Of a stretch of DNA of 37,478 nucleotides, positions 16,278 through 24,241 are shown in pieces (position 1 is the stretch's first letter; each line of letters starts with the position of its first letter). The stretch spans positions 1 through 37,478 of the forward strand of contig JAJPJJ010000039.1 of the NCBI GenBank assembly GCA_021324295.1. Direction: 5' to 3'. Under the pieces are notes generated by a model. It had not been told where the DNA came from, did no database searches, and worked only from the letters and a program-made list of their open reading frames with translations. Source of the DNA: Bacillota bacterium (GTDB taxonomy: Bacteria > Sysuimicrobiota > Sysuimicrobiia > Sysuimicrobiales > Segetimicrobiaceae). Position numbers and translations under genes: made by a program.

Positions 16278-17873
16278 ATGCGGCGCGTCGTGGCGGTGCT
16301 CGTTGCCGTCCTGCTGGTCGGCGTCTGGGCGGTGGGTCGCGGAAGCTCGGCCCCGGTCTACGGCCCTCAGCAGACGATCGTGATCGCCGCAGACATCAGC
16401 AGCGTGGTATCGCTCGACCCGCAGGTCTCCTTCGAGTTTACGACGCCCGACCATCTGTGCTACTCGAACCTCGTCGAGTTTGCGCGCGGCGACCTCACGC
16501 ACCCGCGCCCGAGCGTTGCCACGTCCTGGGACGTGAGCAAGGACGGGCGGGTGTACACGTTTCATCTCAGACGCGGCATCAAATTTGCCAGCGGCAACGT
16601 GCTGACGGCGGACGACGTCGTCTACTCGTTCCAGCGAGTGGTCAACATCCCCAAGGATCCGGCGGCATGGCTGATCACGCAGATGGGGATCGACGAGAAG
16701 AACGTCGGGGAAGTCGTCAAAGCGCCGGACCCCCAGACCGTGGTTATCTCGCTGCCGAAGCCGTTCAGCCCGGGCGCCTTCCTCTCGATCATGGCCAACA
16801 CGGTCGCCGGGATCGTGGACAGCAAGACCGTCAAGGCGCACGTGCAGAACAACGACTGGGGCACCAACTGGTTGAACGACCACTCGGCCGGCAGCGGGCC
16901 CTACCAGCTCGCGAGGTGGGAGCGCCTGGTGACGATCGAGCTCGTGGCCAACCCCAACTACAACATCGGGCCGGCCCCGGCGATCAAGCGCATCATCTGG
17001 CCGAACATCATGGAGAACACGGTCCAGCGCAACATGCTGACCCGGGGCGATGCGGACATCGCGACGGGGCTATCGGCGTCCCAGCTCGCGGCGCTGCGGC
17101 GGGAGCCGCGGTTCTACGTGGCGCAGATCCCCGACCTCGGGATGGAGTACGTCGGCATGGACGTGAAGAACGTGCCGGCGTTCGCCAAGCCGGAGGTCCG
17201 GCGTGCCGTCAAGTACGCGCTCGACTACGATGGCATCGTGCGGGATCTGCTGGCGGGGAACGGGCTGCCGCTCCAGGGCATCATCCCCAAGGGGCTGTTC
17301 GGGTACGACGCGTCCCTGCCGTTCAAGCACGACCCCGCCCGGGCCAAGCAGCTCCTCTCGGAGGGCGGCTTCGGCAACGGCTTCACCGTGGAGATGCTGG
17401 CGCCAAACGGCACAGCGGCGGGCGGCATCTCCGCCGGAGACCTCGCCTCCAAGATCAAGAACGACCTCGCGGCGGCCGGAATCACGGTGAACGTCCGCCA
17501 GCTCGCCTCCGACGAGCTCTACAAGACGTACCGCGCGCAGAAGTCGCAGATGGTGCTGGCCAACTGGTACGTCGACTACCCGGATCCCGACGACTTCGCC
17601 AAGCCGTTCGGGGACTACACGCAGAAGTCGCTCGCCTGGCGCCTCCAGTACTACAACGATCCGCTCGCCAAGCTCGTCCAGCAGGCCAGCGGGCTCCAGA
17701 ACACGCCCGAACGCGCCTCGCTCTACAAGAAGATCAACGAGATGGCGATGCAGGATGGCCCCTTTGCGATCATGTACCAGCCGATGATCTCGTACGCGGT
17801 CTCCAAGCGCATCCAGCACCTCGTGTTCGACGCGGTGAACGGCATCGATTTCTTCAGCCTGACCAAGCAGTAA
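16278..17873 (+). CDS. ABC transporter substrate-binding protein, family 5 (peptide/nickel type)
   Basis: 531 aa, periplasmic or cell-surface solute receptor of the DppA/OppA/NikA family. The N-terminus (MRRVVAVLVAVLLVGVWAV) is a Sec signal peptide or anchor without a lipobox cysteine, so not an obvious lipoprotein. Family landmarks: HLRRGIKFASGNVLTADDVV near residue 95, GSGPYQLARWE near 210, VRRAVKYALDYDGIVRDLL near 304 and a C-terminal FAIMYQP. Ligand (peptide, nickel chelate, sugar) cannot be told. AAGGGGGG before ATG 16278 supports the start. First gene of a set with two permeases starting 49 bp downstream. A hairpin in that gap may reduce permease expression relative to the receptor, as is common. 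Confidence 0.93.
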   Translation: MRRVVAVLVAVLLVGVWAVGRGSSAPVYGPQQTIVIAADISSVVSLDPQVSFEFTTPDHLCYSNLVEFARGDLTHPRPSVATSWDVSKDGRVYTFHLRRGIKFASGNVLTADDVVYSFQRVVNIPKDPAAWLITQMGIDEKNVGEVVKAPDPQTVVISLPKPFSPGAFLSIMANTVAGIVDSKTVKAHVQNNDWGTNWLNDHSAGSGPYQLARWERLVTIELVANPNYNIGPAPAIKRIIWPNIMENTVQRNMLTRGDADIATGLSASQLAALRREPRFYVAQIPDLGMEYVGMDVKNVPAFAKPEVRRAVKYALDYDGIVRDLLAGNGLPLQGIIPKGLFGYDASLPFKHDPARAKQLLSEGGFGNGFTVEMLAPNGTAAGGISAGDLASKIKNDLAAAGITVNVRQLASDELYKTYRAQKSQMVLANWYVDYPDPDDFAKPFGDYTQKSLAWRLQYYNDPLAKLVQQASGLQNTPERASLYKKINEMAMQDGPFAIMYQPMISYAVSKRIQHLVFDAVNGIDFFSLTKQ

Positions 17874-17900
17874 GCCCGGGGATGCCGGGGGGCGGGGGGC

Positions 17901-17918
17901 CGGGGATCCGGCTCCCCG
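17901..17918 (+). terminator. Intercistronic hairpin between binding protein and permease
   Basis: CGGGGA (17901-17906) pairs with TCCCCG (17913-17918) across a 6-nt loop, within a G-rich 49-bp spacer. There is no U-tract, so more likely an attenuating or mRNA-stabilising structure than a full stop. It would fit excess binding protein over membrane subunits. Confidence 0.4.
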
Positions 17919-17922
17919 TCGA

Positions 17923-18942
17923 ATGGAGATGAGCCTCGCCCGGTACCTGGCCCGCCGCGCCGCCCTGACCGTGTTCGTCGTTTTCGGGGTGACGCTGATC
18001 ACCTTTGCCCTGACCCATGTCGTGCCCGCCGACCCGGTGGTGGCGTACCTCGGGGACCACGCGCCGCCCGAGCTCGTCGAGAAGGTCCGGCACCAGATCG
18101 GGTTGGACCGGCCGCTGCCCGTGCAGTACCTGCTCTACCTGCGGGACCTGCTGCGGGGCGACCTGGGGATCTCGATCATGGACAACCGGCCGGTCAGCCA
18201 CGACCTCGGCCAGTACCTGCCGGCCACGGTCGAGCTCGCCACCTCCGCGATGGTGGTCGCGATCCTGATCGGCGTGCCGACGGGGATCGTCTCCGCCCTG
18301 TACAAGGACTCCTGGCCGGACCAGGCCGCGCGCGTGTTCGCGCTCGGTGGGACCTCGCTGCCGGTCTTCTACGTGGCGCTCCTGCTCCTCGGCGTGCTGT
18401 ACTCCCGCTTCGGCGTGCTGCCCGGCCCCGGCCAGCTCAGCATCTACACGCCGCCGCCACCGCACCTGACCGGCATGGTGGCCGTCGACGCGCTCGTCGC
18501 AGGCGACTGGGCCGCGCTCGGGGATGCGCTGCGGCACCTGGTGCTTCCCGCGTTCGTTCTCGGCTACTTCTCGACGGGCCTCGTGACGCGCATGACGCGC
18601 AGCAGCCTGCTCGAGGTGATGCGCCAGGACTACGTGCGCACGGCGCGCGCGAAGGGGATGGGGGAACGCCGCGTCGTCCTGCGCCATGCTCTGCGGAACG
18701 CGCTGCTCCCGACCGTCACGGTGATCGGGCTGACCTTCGGGGACCTGCTCTCGGGCTCCGTGCTCACGGAGACGATCTTCTCGTGGCCGGGGATCGGGCG
18801 CTACGCGACGAACTCGGTCACCAACGTGGACGTCCCCGCGGTGCTGGGCGTGACGCTCGTGGCCGCGGTCATCTACTCCGTCTTCAACCTGGTCACAGAC
18901 GTTGTCTACGCCTATCTCGATCCGCAGATCCGATACACTTAG
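17923..18942 (+). CDS. ABC transporter permease, DppB/OppB type
   Basis: 339 aa integral membrane subunit with about six helices. The N-terminal TM (ALTVFVVFGVTLITFALTHV) is followed by the characteristic extracellular segment with DLLRGDLGIS near 80. The cytoplasmic EAA loop that contacts the ATPase is YVRTARAKGMGERRVVLRHA near 236-255. The C-terminal half carries GSVLTETIFSWPGIG, a DppB hallmark. Start is ATG 17923 or ATG 17929, and neither has a well-spaced ribosome-binding site. Its last 41 bp overlap the next permease gene, so the two are translated together. Confidence 0.93.
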   Translation: MEMSLARYLARRAALTVFVVFGVTLITFALTHVVPADPVVAYLGDHAPPELVEKVRHQIGLDRPLPVQYLLYLRDLLRGDLGISIMDNRPVSHDLGQYLPATVELATSAMVVAILIGVPTGIVSALYKDSWPDQAARVFALGGTSLPVFYVALLLLGVLYSRFGVLPGPGQLSIYTPPPPHLTGMVAVDALVAGDWAALGDALRHLVLPAFVLGYFSTGLVTRMTRSSLLEVMRQDYVRTARAKGMGERRVVLRHALRNALLPTVTVIGLTFGDLLSGSVLTETIFSWPGIGRYATNSVTNVDVPAVLGVTLVAAVIYSVFNLVTDVVYAYLDPQIRYT

Positions 18943-19801
18943 CCTCCCGCTGGCGCGGTCCTCCACCGACGTCGCCTGGCGGGCGCTGCGGCGGAGCCCG
19001 CTCACGCTCGCGGGCGCGGTGATCGTCGCGCTGTTTGCGCTCGTGGCGCTCCTGGCACCCTGGATCGCGCTGCAGAGCCCGCTGACGCAGGACCTGGCGC
19101 ACCGCCTGACCGGGCCGAGCCCCGCGCATCCGTTCGGCCTGGACTCCCTCGGCCGCGACGTCTTCAGCCGCGTGGTCTACGGCGCCCGCATCTCGGTCGT
19201 GTCCGGGGTGCTGGTCGTGGCGACCGCCAGCGCGTTCGGCATCACGGCCGGCACCGTGGCCGGGTGGGTTGGCGGCTGGTGGGACGAGGCGCTGATGCGG
19301 CTCACCGACATGTTCCTGGCGTTCCCGAGCCTGATCCTGGCGATGGCGATCTCCGCGATCCTGCGCCCGAGCCTGACGAACGCGCTGCTCGCGATCGCCG
19401 TCACCTCCTGGCCGACGTACGCGCGGCTGATCCGTGCCCAGGTGCTGTCGCTGCGCAGCCGGGACTACATCGACGCGGCCCGCGCCCAGGGCGCCACGGA
19501 CATCGTCATCATCGTCCGCCACCTCATCCCGAACGCCCTCGCCCCCCTCCTCGTCCAGGCGACGCTCAACATCGGGGGCATCATCCTCACGTCGGCGGGG
19601 CTGTCGTTCATCGGGTTCGGCGCGCAGCCGCCCACGCCGGAGTGGGGGCTCATGGTCTCGGAGGGCCGGACGTTTCTGATGGACCAGTGGTGGGTCGCGA
19701 CGTTTCCGGCGCTCGCGATCCTGCTCCTCGTGCTGGGGTTCAACCTGCTCGGCGACGGCGTCAGGGACGTGTTGGACCCGCGCCTTCGAAAGATGGGCTA
19801 G
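18902..19801 (+). CDS. ABC transporter permease, DppC/OppC type
   Basis: 299 aa partner permease. An N-terminal helix (LAGAVIVALFALVALLAPW) is followed by HPFGLDSLGRDVFSRVVYGAR, diagnostic of DppC, and the EAA loop YIDAARAQGATDIVIIVRHL near residue 190. GFGAQPPTPEWGLMVSEGR near the C-terminus is also typical. No ATG or GTG is available; TTG 18902 is the likely start, giving a 41-bp overlap with the first permease. The usual DppD/DppF ATPase genes do not follow: a convergent MFS gene begins 6 bp after the stop. The system must borrow ATPases from elsewhere in the genome. Confidence 0.9.
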   Translation: MSTPISIRRSDTLSLPLARSSTDVAWRALRRSPLTLAGAVIVALFALVALLAPWIALQSPLTQDLAHRLTGPSPAHPFGLDSLGRDVFSRVVYGARISVVSGVLVVATASAFGITAGTVAGWVGGWWDEALMRLTDMFLAFPSLILAMAISAILRPSLTNALLAIAVTSWPTYARLIRAQVLSLRSRDYIDAARAQGATDIVIIVRHLIPNALAPLLVQATLNIGGIILTSAGLSFIGFGAQPPTPEWGLMVSEGRTFLMDQWWVATFPALAILLLVLGFNLLGDGVRDVLDPRLRKMG

Positions 19802-19807
19802 CGTCGA

Positions 19808-21067
19808 TCACCCGCGCGCCTTCATACCATCGCGCGCCTGCCCCCCGTGGGGAACGGCGCCCCGCTCCAGCGGCACCCCCCGGAACATGAGCCAGAGGGT
19901 CACATCGTACACGACCTTGAGCCCGCCGGCGAGGGCGAACGGCAGGCCGCTTGCGGCCGCCTGAAGCGCGGCGCCGGACACGACAGGGGCCAGGCTGCTG
20001 GCCGCGGGGCGCACGGCGTTGGTCAGCCCCGCCGCCGCCGCCCGCTCGTCGGGAGCGACCAGGACCATCGTGTACGCTTGTCTCGTCGGGACGTCCATCT
20101 GGGAGAGCGCGTGCCGGGCCAACAGGACCACGGCGGCCAGCGGCCACGACGGCATGAATGGAACCATCGTGAGGAGCACGTTGGAGGGCAGGTGGGTAAA
20201 GACCATCGTGTTGAGCAGTCCAAACCGGTCGGCCAGGCGGGCGGCCACCAGGCCGGACAGCGCGGAGAGCAGGTTCGTGCCGAAGAACAACGGCCCCAGG
20301 CGCTCCGGTCCCACGCCGAAGCGCTGGTGGAACCAGAACGCGATGAGGCTCTGGACGACGAAGCCTCCAGCCAGAGCGTCCAGCCCGAAGAGCGCCGCGA
20401 GGCGAAGCACAACGCCGCGTGACCGGTGCAGCCCGGGGCGTGAAGCCTCCGGGGCGACGGCGCCGCCGGGCGGGGCCTCGGTCAAGGGCGAGAGGGGAAG
20501 ATAGCACCCGATCAGCGCGAGCCCGATCGCCGCGAACGCCCAGACCAGGAGCCGCTGAGCGCCCAGCGGCGTCCATCCGGCGGCCTGCAGAGCGGCCGGG
20601 ACCGCTCCGGCCGCGAGCGCCCCCACGGCCACGGCGAGATACCCGGCGAGGTTGTACCACGCGTACGGCATCGCGCGCCCGGGCTCGGCGCTCGCCTCCG
20701 ACAGGGCCGCCTGCTCCAGGGATTGGAATGGTCCGATCTCCTGGCCGCTCGGACTCAGCGTGCCGAGCGCCGCGAACCCCAGCAGCAGGGGAAAGCTCGT
20801 GCTCGTCGCCAGCGCCACCCCTGCGATCGCCATGAGCCCGGAAGAGACGATCAGGCTGGTCCGCCGGCCCCACCGATCGGCGACCAACGAGATCGCGATC
20901 GTCGCGGCGGCGCCGCCAGCCAGCGCGACGGTGAACAGCGTGCCGATCTGGAGGGCGGAGAAGCCGACGGCGGACAGGTACAGGGCGAGGATGACCGAGA
21001 GGAAGCCGTAGGACAGCATCCGGAGGCTCCGGGCCGCCAGGAGCAGGTAGCCGTCCCGGGTCAGCAC
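19808..21067 (-). CDS. Major facilitator superfamily transporter
   Basis: 419 aa, about 12 hydrophobic helices in two halves separated by a cytoplasmic loop (about residues 195-215). The MFS signature between TM2 and TM3 is present (ADRWGRRTS, near 63-71), with a degenerate repeat in the second half (ARLADRFGLLN). The substrate is not evident; the closest general class is drug or small-molecule efflux permeases. GTG 21067 gives a natural start (MLTRDGYLLLAARSLR). It ends 6 bp from the convergent ABC permease. It is probably transcribed on its own, since a hairpin separates it from the DUF2628 gene upstream. Confidence 0.88.
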   Translation of the reverse strand: MLTRDGYLLLAARSLRMLSYGFLSVILALYLSAVGFSALQIGTLFTVALAGGAAATIAISLVADRWGRRTSLIVSSGLMAIAGVALATSTSFPLLLGFAALGTLSPSGQEIGPFQSLEQAALSEASAEPGRAMPYAWYNLAGYLAVAVGALAAGAVPAALQAAGWTPLGAQRLLVWAFAAIGLALIGCYLPLSPLTEAPPGGAVAPEASRPGLHRSRGVVLRLAALFGLDALAGGFVVQSLIAFWFHQRFGVGPERLGPLFFGTNLLSALSGLVAARLADRFGLLNTMVFTHLPSNVLLTMVPFMPSWPLAAVVLLARHALSQMDVPTRQAYTMVLVAPDERAAAAGLTNAVRPAASSLAPVVSGAALQAAASGLPFALAGGLKVVYDVTLWLMFRGVPLERGAVPHGGQARDGMKARG

Positions 21068-21131
21068 CCGTCGGCCTCCGGTGGAGCGGCGCCGGTGACG
21101 GTCAGGACGCGCTCCTCGCCGCGGGCGTGGC

Positions 21132-21147
21132 CCGACCCCCGGGTCGG
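21132..21147 (-). terminator. Short palindromic hairpin between DUF2628 and MFS genes
   Basis: CCGACCC-CC-GGGTCGG (21132-21147) is nearly a perfect palindrome. It lies between the end of the DUF2628 gene (21289) and the MFS start (21067), both on the minus strand, and could separate the two transcripts. No T-tract. Confidence 0.35.
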
Positions 21148-21288
21148 CGGGGCCTTGCCCGGGACAGCCGGGGACCGGCCTGTGACAGCGCGGCGTAGAG
21201 GCCCTCGAACAGGGCGATCCCGTGGGCCTCGCGGTCGGCAGTCGTGGGGAGGGGGGACCGGCCGCCCGACGGATGGAGCGGTGCTAAC

Positions 21289-21684
21289 TCAGTAGTAGCT
21301 GTGCTTGGCGAGGCGGAAGTCCTCCAGCGTCTCGTTGGCCTTGGCGCCGGCGTAGAGCATCGTGAACGGCAGGAGGATGCCGCCGGAGAGGCCGATGAGC
21401 ACCAGCAGGATGATCGCGTGGACCCAGAGCCCCTCCGCGATGAACCAGATCGGGCCCAGGAAGAACGCCCACCAATTCCACCCCAGCTTGCGCGGGGTCC
21501 GGCGCCGCGCGAGGTCGCGCTCGACAAAGACCGCGGGCGACGGCCCGACCTTGAGCGGCTGGTAGGCCGTGAGGGCGCGCGTCAGCCAGACGAAGAACCC
21601 GAGCAAACCGGCCACGATCAGGATGAAGACGATCCTTGCCGTCAGCTCCAACCGGATCACCTCGGTATCGGCGGTTCCCGCCAT
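21289..21684 (-). CDS. DUF2628-like small membrane protein
   Basis: 131 aa. One helix at about residues 14-37 (TARIVFILIVAGLLGFFVW) is followed by a cytoplasmic basic stretch, then the DUF2628-type signature WNWWAFFLGPIWFIAEGLW (69-87) and two closely spaced hydrophobic segments (88-113). The C-terminus GAKANETLEDFRLAKHSYY is polar. Proteins of this family are small inner-membrane proteins of unknown function. ATG 21684 is used; the frame stays open upstream but loses protein-like character. It is divergent from the SDR gene across 72 bp. Confidence 0.8.
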   Translation of the reverse strand: MAGTADTEVIRLELTARIVFILIVAGLLGFFVWLTRALTAYQPLKVGPSPAVFVERDLARRRTPRKLGWNWWAFFLGPIWFIAEGLWVHAIILLVLIGLSGGILLPFTMLYAGAKANETLEDFRLAKHSYY

Positions 21685-21756
21685 CCGGGTATTTCGCCGG
21701 CGGGCCGCGAAATCCCTTACGAGGGGCGGCAGCAGGACGAGAGGGGGCGAGCGCAG

Positions 21757-22539
21757 ATGAGCGAGGGGGAGTTCGCGGCACGGCGGGTGGTGGTCACGGG
21801 CGCGGGCGCCGGCATCGGGCGGGCGATTACCGCCGCGTTCGTGCGCGAGGGCGCGTGGGTCGCGGCCGTCGACCTCGTGGCCGAGCGGGCGGCGGAGACG
21901 GCCGCGATCGTCGAGGGACCGGGGCGCGCCTTCGGGATCGCGGGGGATATCCGGGCGAGCCGCAGCGTGGATCGGATCGTCGAGGAGGCGCTCGGCCACC
22001 TCGGCCGGATCGAGGTGCTGGTGAACAACGCGGCGATCTACCCCAACTGTCCGGTGCTCGAGATGCCGGACGAGCAGTGGGATGCCGTGATCGAGACGAA
22101 CCTCCGGGGGCCGTTTCTCATGTCGCGCGCCGCCGCCCGGCAGATGGTGGCCGGTGGGATCCGCGGACACATCGTGAGCGTCGCATCCGGCGCCTACAAA
22201 TCGGCCCGCCGGGGCGCGTCGCACTACTGCGCCTCCAAGGCGGGCGTGGTGATGCTGAGCAAGGTGCTGGCGCAGGAGCTGGCCGAGCACGGCATCCACG
22301 TGAACGTCGTCTCCCCGGGACTCATCGATGTCGGGCGCCGCGGGGACGTCAACCCCACGTACCGGGAGACCCTCCTCCGGAACATCCCTTGGGGACGCAT
22401 GGGACGGCCGTCTGAGATCGCGGATGCGGTGCTGTTCCTGTGCTCGCGGCGTGCCGAGTACGTGACCGGCGCCGTGCTCGACGTCGACGGCGGGTCCGGT
22501 GCGGGCCGGTTCTTCCTGCCGTACAGCCGCGGCGCCTAG
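21757..22539 (+). CDS. Short-chain dehydrogenase/reductase (SDR)
   Basis: 260 aa classical SDR using NAD(P)(H). It has TGAGAGIG (cofactor loop, residues 14-21), NNAA near 89, the catalytic Ser in SVASGAYKS, YCASK (Tyr-X3-Lys) near 161 and PGLIDVG after it. The C-terminus VTGAVLDVDGGSGAG is typical of 3-oxoacyl-ACP reductase / sugar dehydrogenase-like members. An Asp after beta-2 (AVDL) suggests NAD preference. Substrate unknown; proximity to a sugar-type aldolase gene suggests a polyol or sugar derivative, but this is only context. ATG 21757 has a G-rich ribosome-binding region upstream. Its stop codon is the first base triplet of dispersed repeat B. Confidence 0.93.
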   Translation: MSEGEFAARRVVVTGAGAGIGRAITAAFVREGAWVAAVDLVAERAAETAAIVEGPGRAFGIAGDIRASRSVDRIVEEALGHLGRIEVLVNNAAIYPNCPVLEMPDEQWDAVIETNLRGPFLMSRAAARQMVAGGIRGHIVSVASGAYKSARRGASHYCASKAGVVMLSKVLAQELAEHGIHVNVVSPGLIDVGRRGDVNPTYRETLLRNIPWGRMGRPSEIADAVLFLCSRRAEYVTGAVLDVDGGSGAGRFFLPYSRGA

Positions 22540-22678
22540 CGCATGAGCTCCGGAGGCCGAGGCGGGTGCGCACAGACGGATCGGCCGCGGGGGCCAGCCC
22601 GTCGGTCGAGGAACGGCGTCCCACCCGAACGAATCGCGGGAGCACGGCGACTCGTCGGGGGCCCGGGAGGGCGCGCGG
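22535..22678 (+). repeat. Dispersed repeat B, copy 2, starting at the SDR stop codon
   Basis: Starts at the TAG of the SDR gene (22537-22539) and aligns over about 140 bp with the minus-strand reading of 509-371. The copies share CGCATGA immediately after the stop, GGATCGGCCGCGGGGGCC in the middle, a 24-bp identical block at 22603-22626 and GGGAGGGCGCG at the end. A 7-bp insertion (about 22595-22601) and scattered changes distinguish them. Confidence 0.75.
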
Positions 22679-23042
22679 GGCAGGTCCGCCGCGGCCCTCC
22701 TCGACAGTGCGCGGCGCGGCATAGCGCCCCGTTCCCGATGACGGTGGCGGTGCAGTGGGTGCCGGGGACCTCCCCTTGGTGGAGGGGGCGCGAGGTCCCG
22801 GCGCTCGTCGCCGACGCCGGCTCGGCCATTGCGGTCCATCCCTGCACGGCACGCGGCGGCGAGACCAACGCTCCGGGAAGATCTGCGCGCCCCCGGGTCC
22901 TCGGTGCCGCCGGCCCGCCGCCGCGCCGAACTGATGGCGACGCCGACCAAGCGGGGGGCAGGCCCCGTCCCTCAACCGCATCTGTCGGCGGATGTGGTCG
23001 ATCGGAGAGGGAAGCCGCGGCCCGCGGAGAACCTTCCCGACC
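22540..23042. other. 503-bp intergenic region (repeat B, large hairpin, aldolase leader)
   Basis: The first 140 bp are repeat B. A stable stem-loop follows at 22761-22802, then about 240 bp of GC-rich DNA up to the aldolase start. A frame stays open across it on the plus strand, but its composition (Arg, Gly, Pro, Ala, no hydrophobic core pattern) does not look like a protein. No promoter boxes of good quality were found. Confidence 0.5.
22761..22802. other. Stable stem-loop in the SDR-aldolase gap
   Basis: The arms at 22761-22772 (GCCGGGGACCTC) and 22792-22802 (GAGGTCCCGGC) pair over 11 bp with one bulged G. The 19-nt interior can itself fold (CTCCCC with GGAGGGG). It could be the SDR transcript terminator or a leader element of the aldolase gene. 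No U-tract. Confidence 0.5.
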
Positions 23043-24107
23043 ATGACAACGGCCGCGCCCACGCCGGCGGCCTTCGACCCGGCGGCGTTCCTCCCGCGTG
23101 CCTGGTACGATGCCATCGTCGAGCTGCGCCTCGCTCATCCCGGCGCCGCGCAGGAGGAAGCGGAGGCCCGCGTGCGCCGGCCCGTGCGGACGCCCGGAGG
23201 GCGGCTCCTGATCCTCGCGGCGGACCACCCCGCGCGCGGGGTGGTCCGTGCGGGCGCCGACCCCGTTGCGATGGGCGATCGCCGTACGTTGCTCGCCCGT
23301 GTCCTGCGGGTCCTCGCCTCCCCCGGCGTCGACGGACTGATGGCGACGCCGGATGTGATCGAGGAGCTCCTGATGCTGAGCCACCTGGCCCGCAGGCGGC
23401 GGGGTCACGGCTGGCTCGACGGCAAGCTCGTGATCGGGTGCATGAACCGCGGGGGGCTGGCGGGCGCGGTGTTCGAGCTGGACGATCGGATGACCGCCTT
23501 CACGCCGGAGGGGTTGCACCGTCTCGGGTGCGACGGCGCCAAGCTCATGGTGCGGATCGACCTTCAGGACCCGGCGACGGTCGCGACCCTGGCCACGGCG
23601 GCGCGGGCGATCGACGCGTGCTACGAGCGGGACCTCGACGTCTTCCTCGAGGCATTCGAGGTCGATCGCACACCGGCAGGCGCGCGGGCGCGCACCGATC
23701 CCGAGAGCCTCATCCGCGCCGCCGGCGTGGCCGCCGCCCTGGGCACGTCGACGGCGCGCACGTGGCTGAAGCTTCCCTACGGCCCGGAGTACGGGCGGGT
23801 CGCCGCGGCGACCACCCTGCCGATCCTGCTGCTCGGCGGCGAGGTTCGCGACGATCCTGGGGCGATCCTGGAGGAGCTCGCGCAGGGAATGGCGGCCGGC
23901 GCCGCCGTGCGCGGGGCGCTCGTCGGACGGAACGTCTCGTTTGCTCCCGGAGAGGATCCCCGCGCGGTCGCAGCCGCGCTCGGCGCCATCGTCCACGAGG
24001 GGGCGGGGCCCGCCGCCGCGCGCGCGGCGGGTGCGCGCGAGCGCGGCCGGGAGCTGGACCTCGTCACCCGGCTCGGAGACGTACCGCGCGTCTCTGCGGT
24101 CGTCTGA
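23043..24107 (+). CDS. Cgl0159-type (beta/alpha)8-barrel aldolase-like protein
   Basis: 354 aa, related to the DhnA/class I aldolase barrels and to the Cgl0159 family often found with inositol or sugar catabolism genes. Landmarks: LLILAADHPARGVV near residue 56, GCMNRGGLAG near 124, LGCDGAKLMVRID near 161, FLEAFEVDR near 200 and GTSTARTWLKLPYG near 235, with the Lys in WLKLPY as candidate Schiff-base residue. The barrel ends at LLLGGEVRDDP near 262 and GRNVSFAPGEDP. Activity and substrate are inferred from the fold only. The ATG at 23043 is preferred (MTTAAPTPAAFDP); an ATG at 22992 in frame would add 17 residues. Followed 134 bp later by debranching enzyme 2. Confidence 0.82.
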   Translation: MTTAAPTPAAFDPAAFLPRAWYDAIVELRLAHPGAAQEEAEARVRRPVRTPGGRLLILAADHPARGVVRAGADPVAMGDRRTLLARVLRVLASPGVDGLMATPDVIEELLMLSHLARRRRGHGWLDGKLVIGCMNRGGLAGAVFELDDRMTAFTPEGLHRLGCDGAKLMVRIDLQDPATVATLATAARAIDACYERDLDVFLEAFEVDRTPAGARARTDPESLIRAAGVAAALGTSTARTWLKLPYGPEYGRVAAATTLPILLLGGEVRDDPGAILEELAQGMAAGAAVRGALVGRNVSFAPGEDPRAVAAALGAIVHEGAGPAAARAAGARERGRELDLVTRLGDVPRVSAVV

Positions 24108-24241
24108 CTCCGGGCGGTCGCGGGAATATTTGGAATCGTGAGCGTGCACGAAACGTGCCGGTGCCGTCGCGATGGCGCCGCGGCGCACGACTGTAAGAGC
24201 GCCCTGGGCAGGGTAAATATCTTGCCGGACGCTGGAGGGAT

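Noticed and set aside
22740-22860. T-box riboswitch on the minus strand
   Set aside because: The core reads TGGACC instead of TGGNACC, no Stem I or specifier region was recognisable, and no aminoacyl-tRNA or amino-acid gene lies downstream.
22543-23046. Open frame across the SDR-aldolase gap
   Set aside because: Overlaps repeat B and the stem-loop; composition lacks protein-like hydrophobic patterning and there is no ribosome-binding site.
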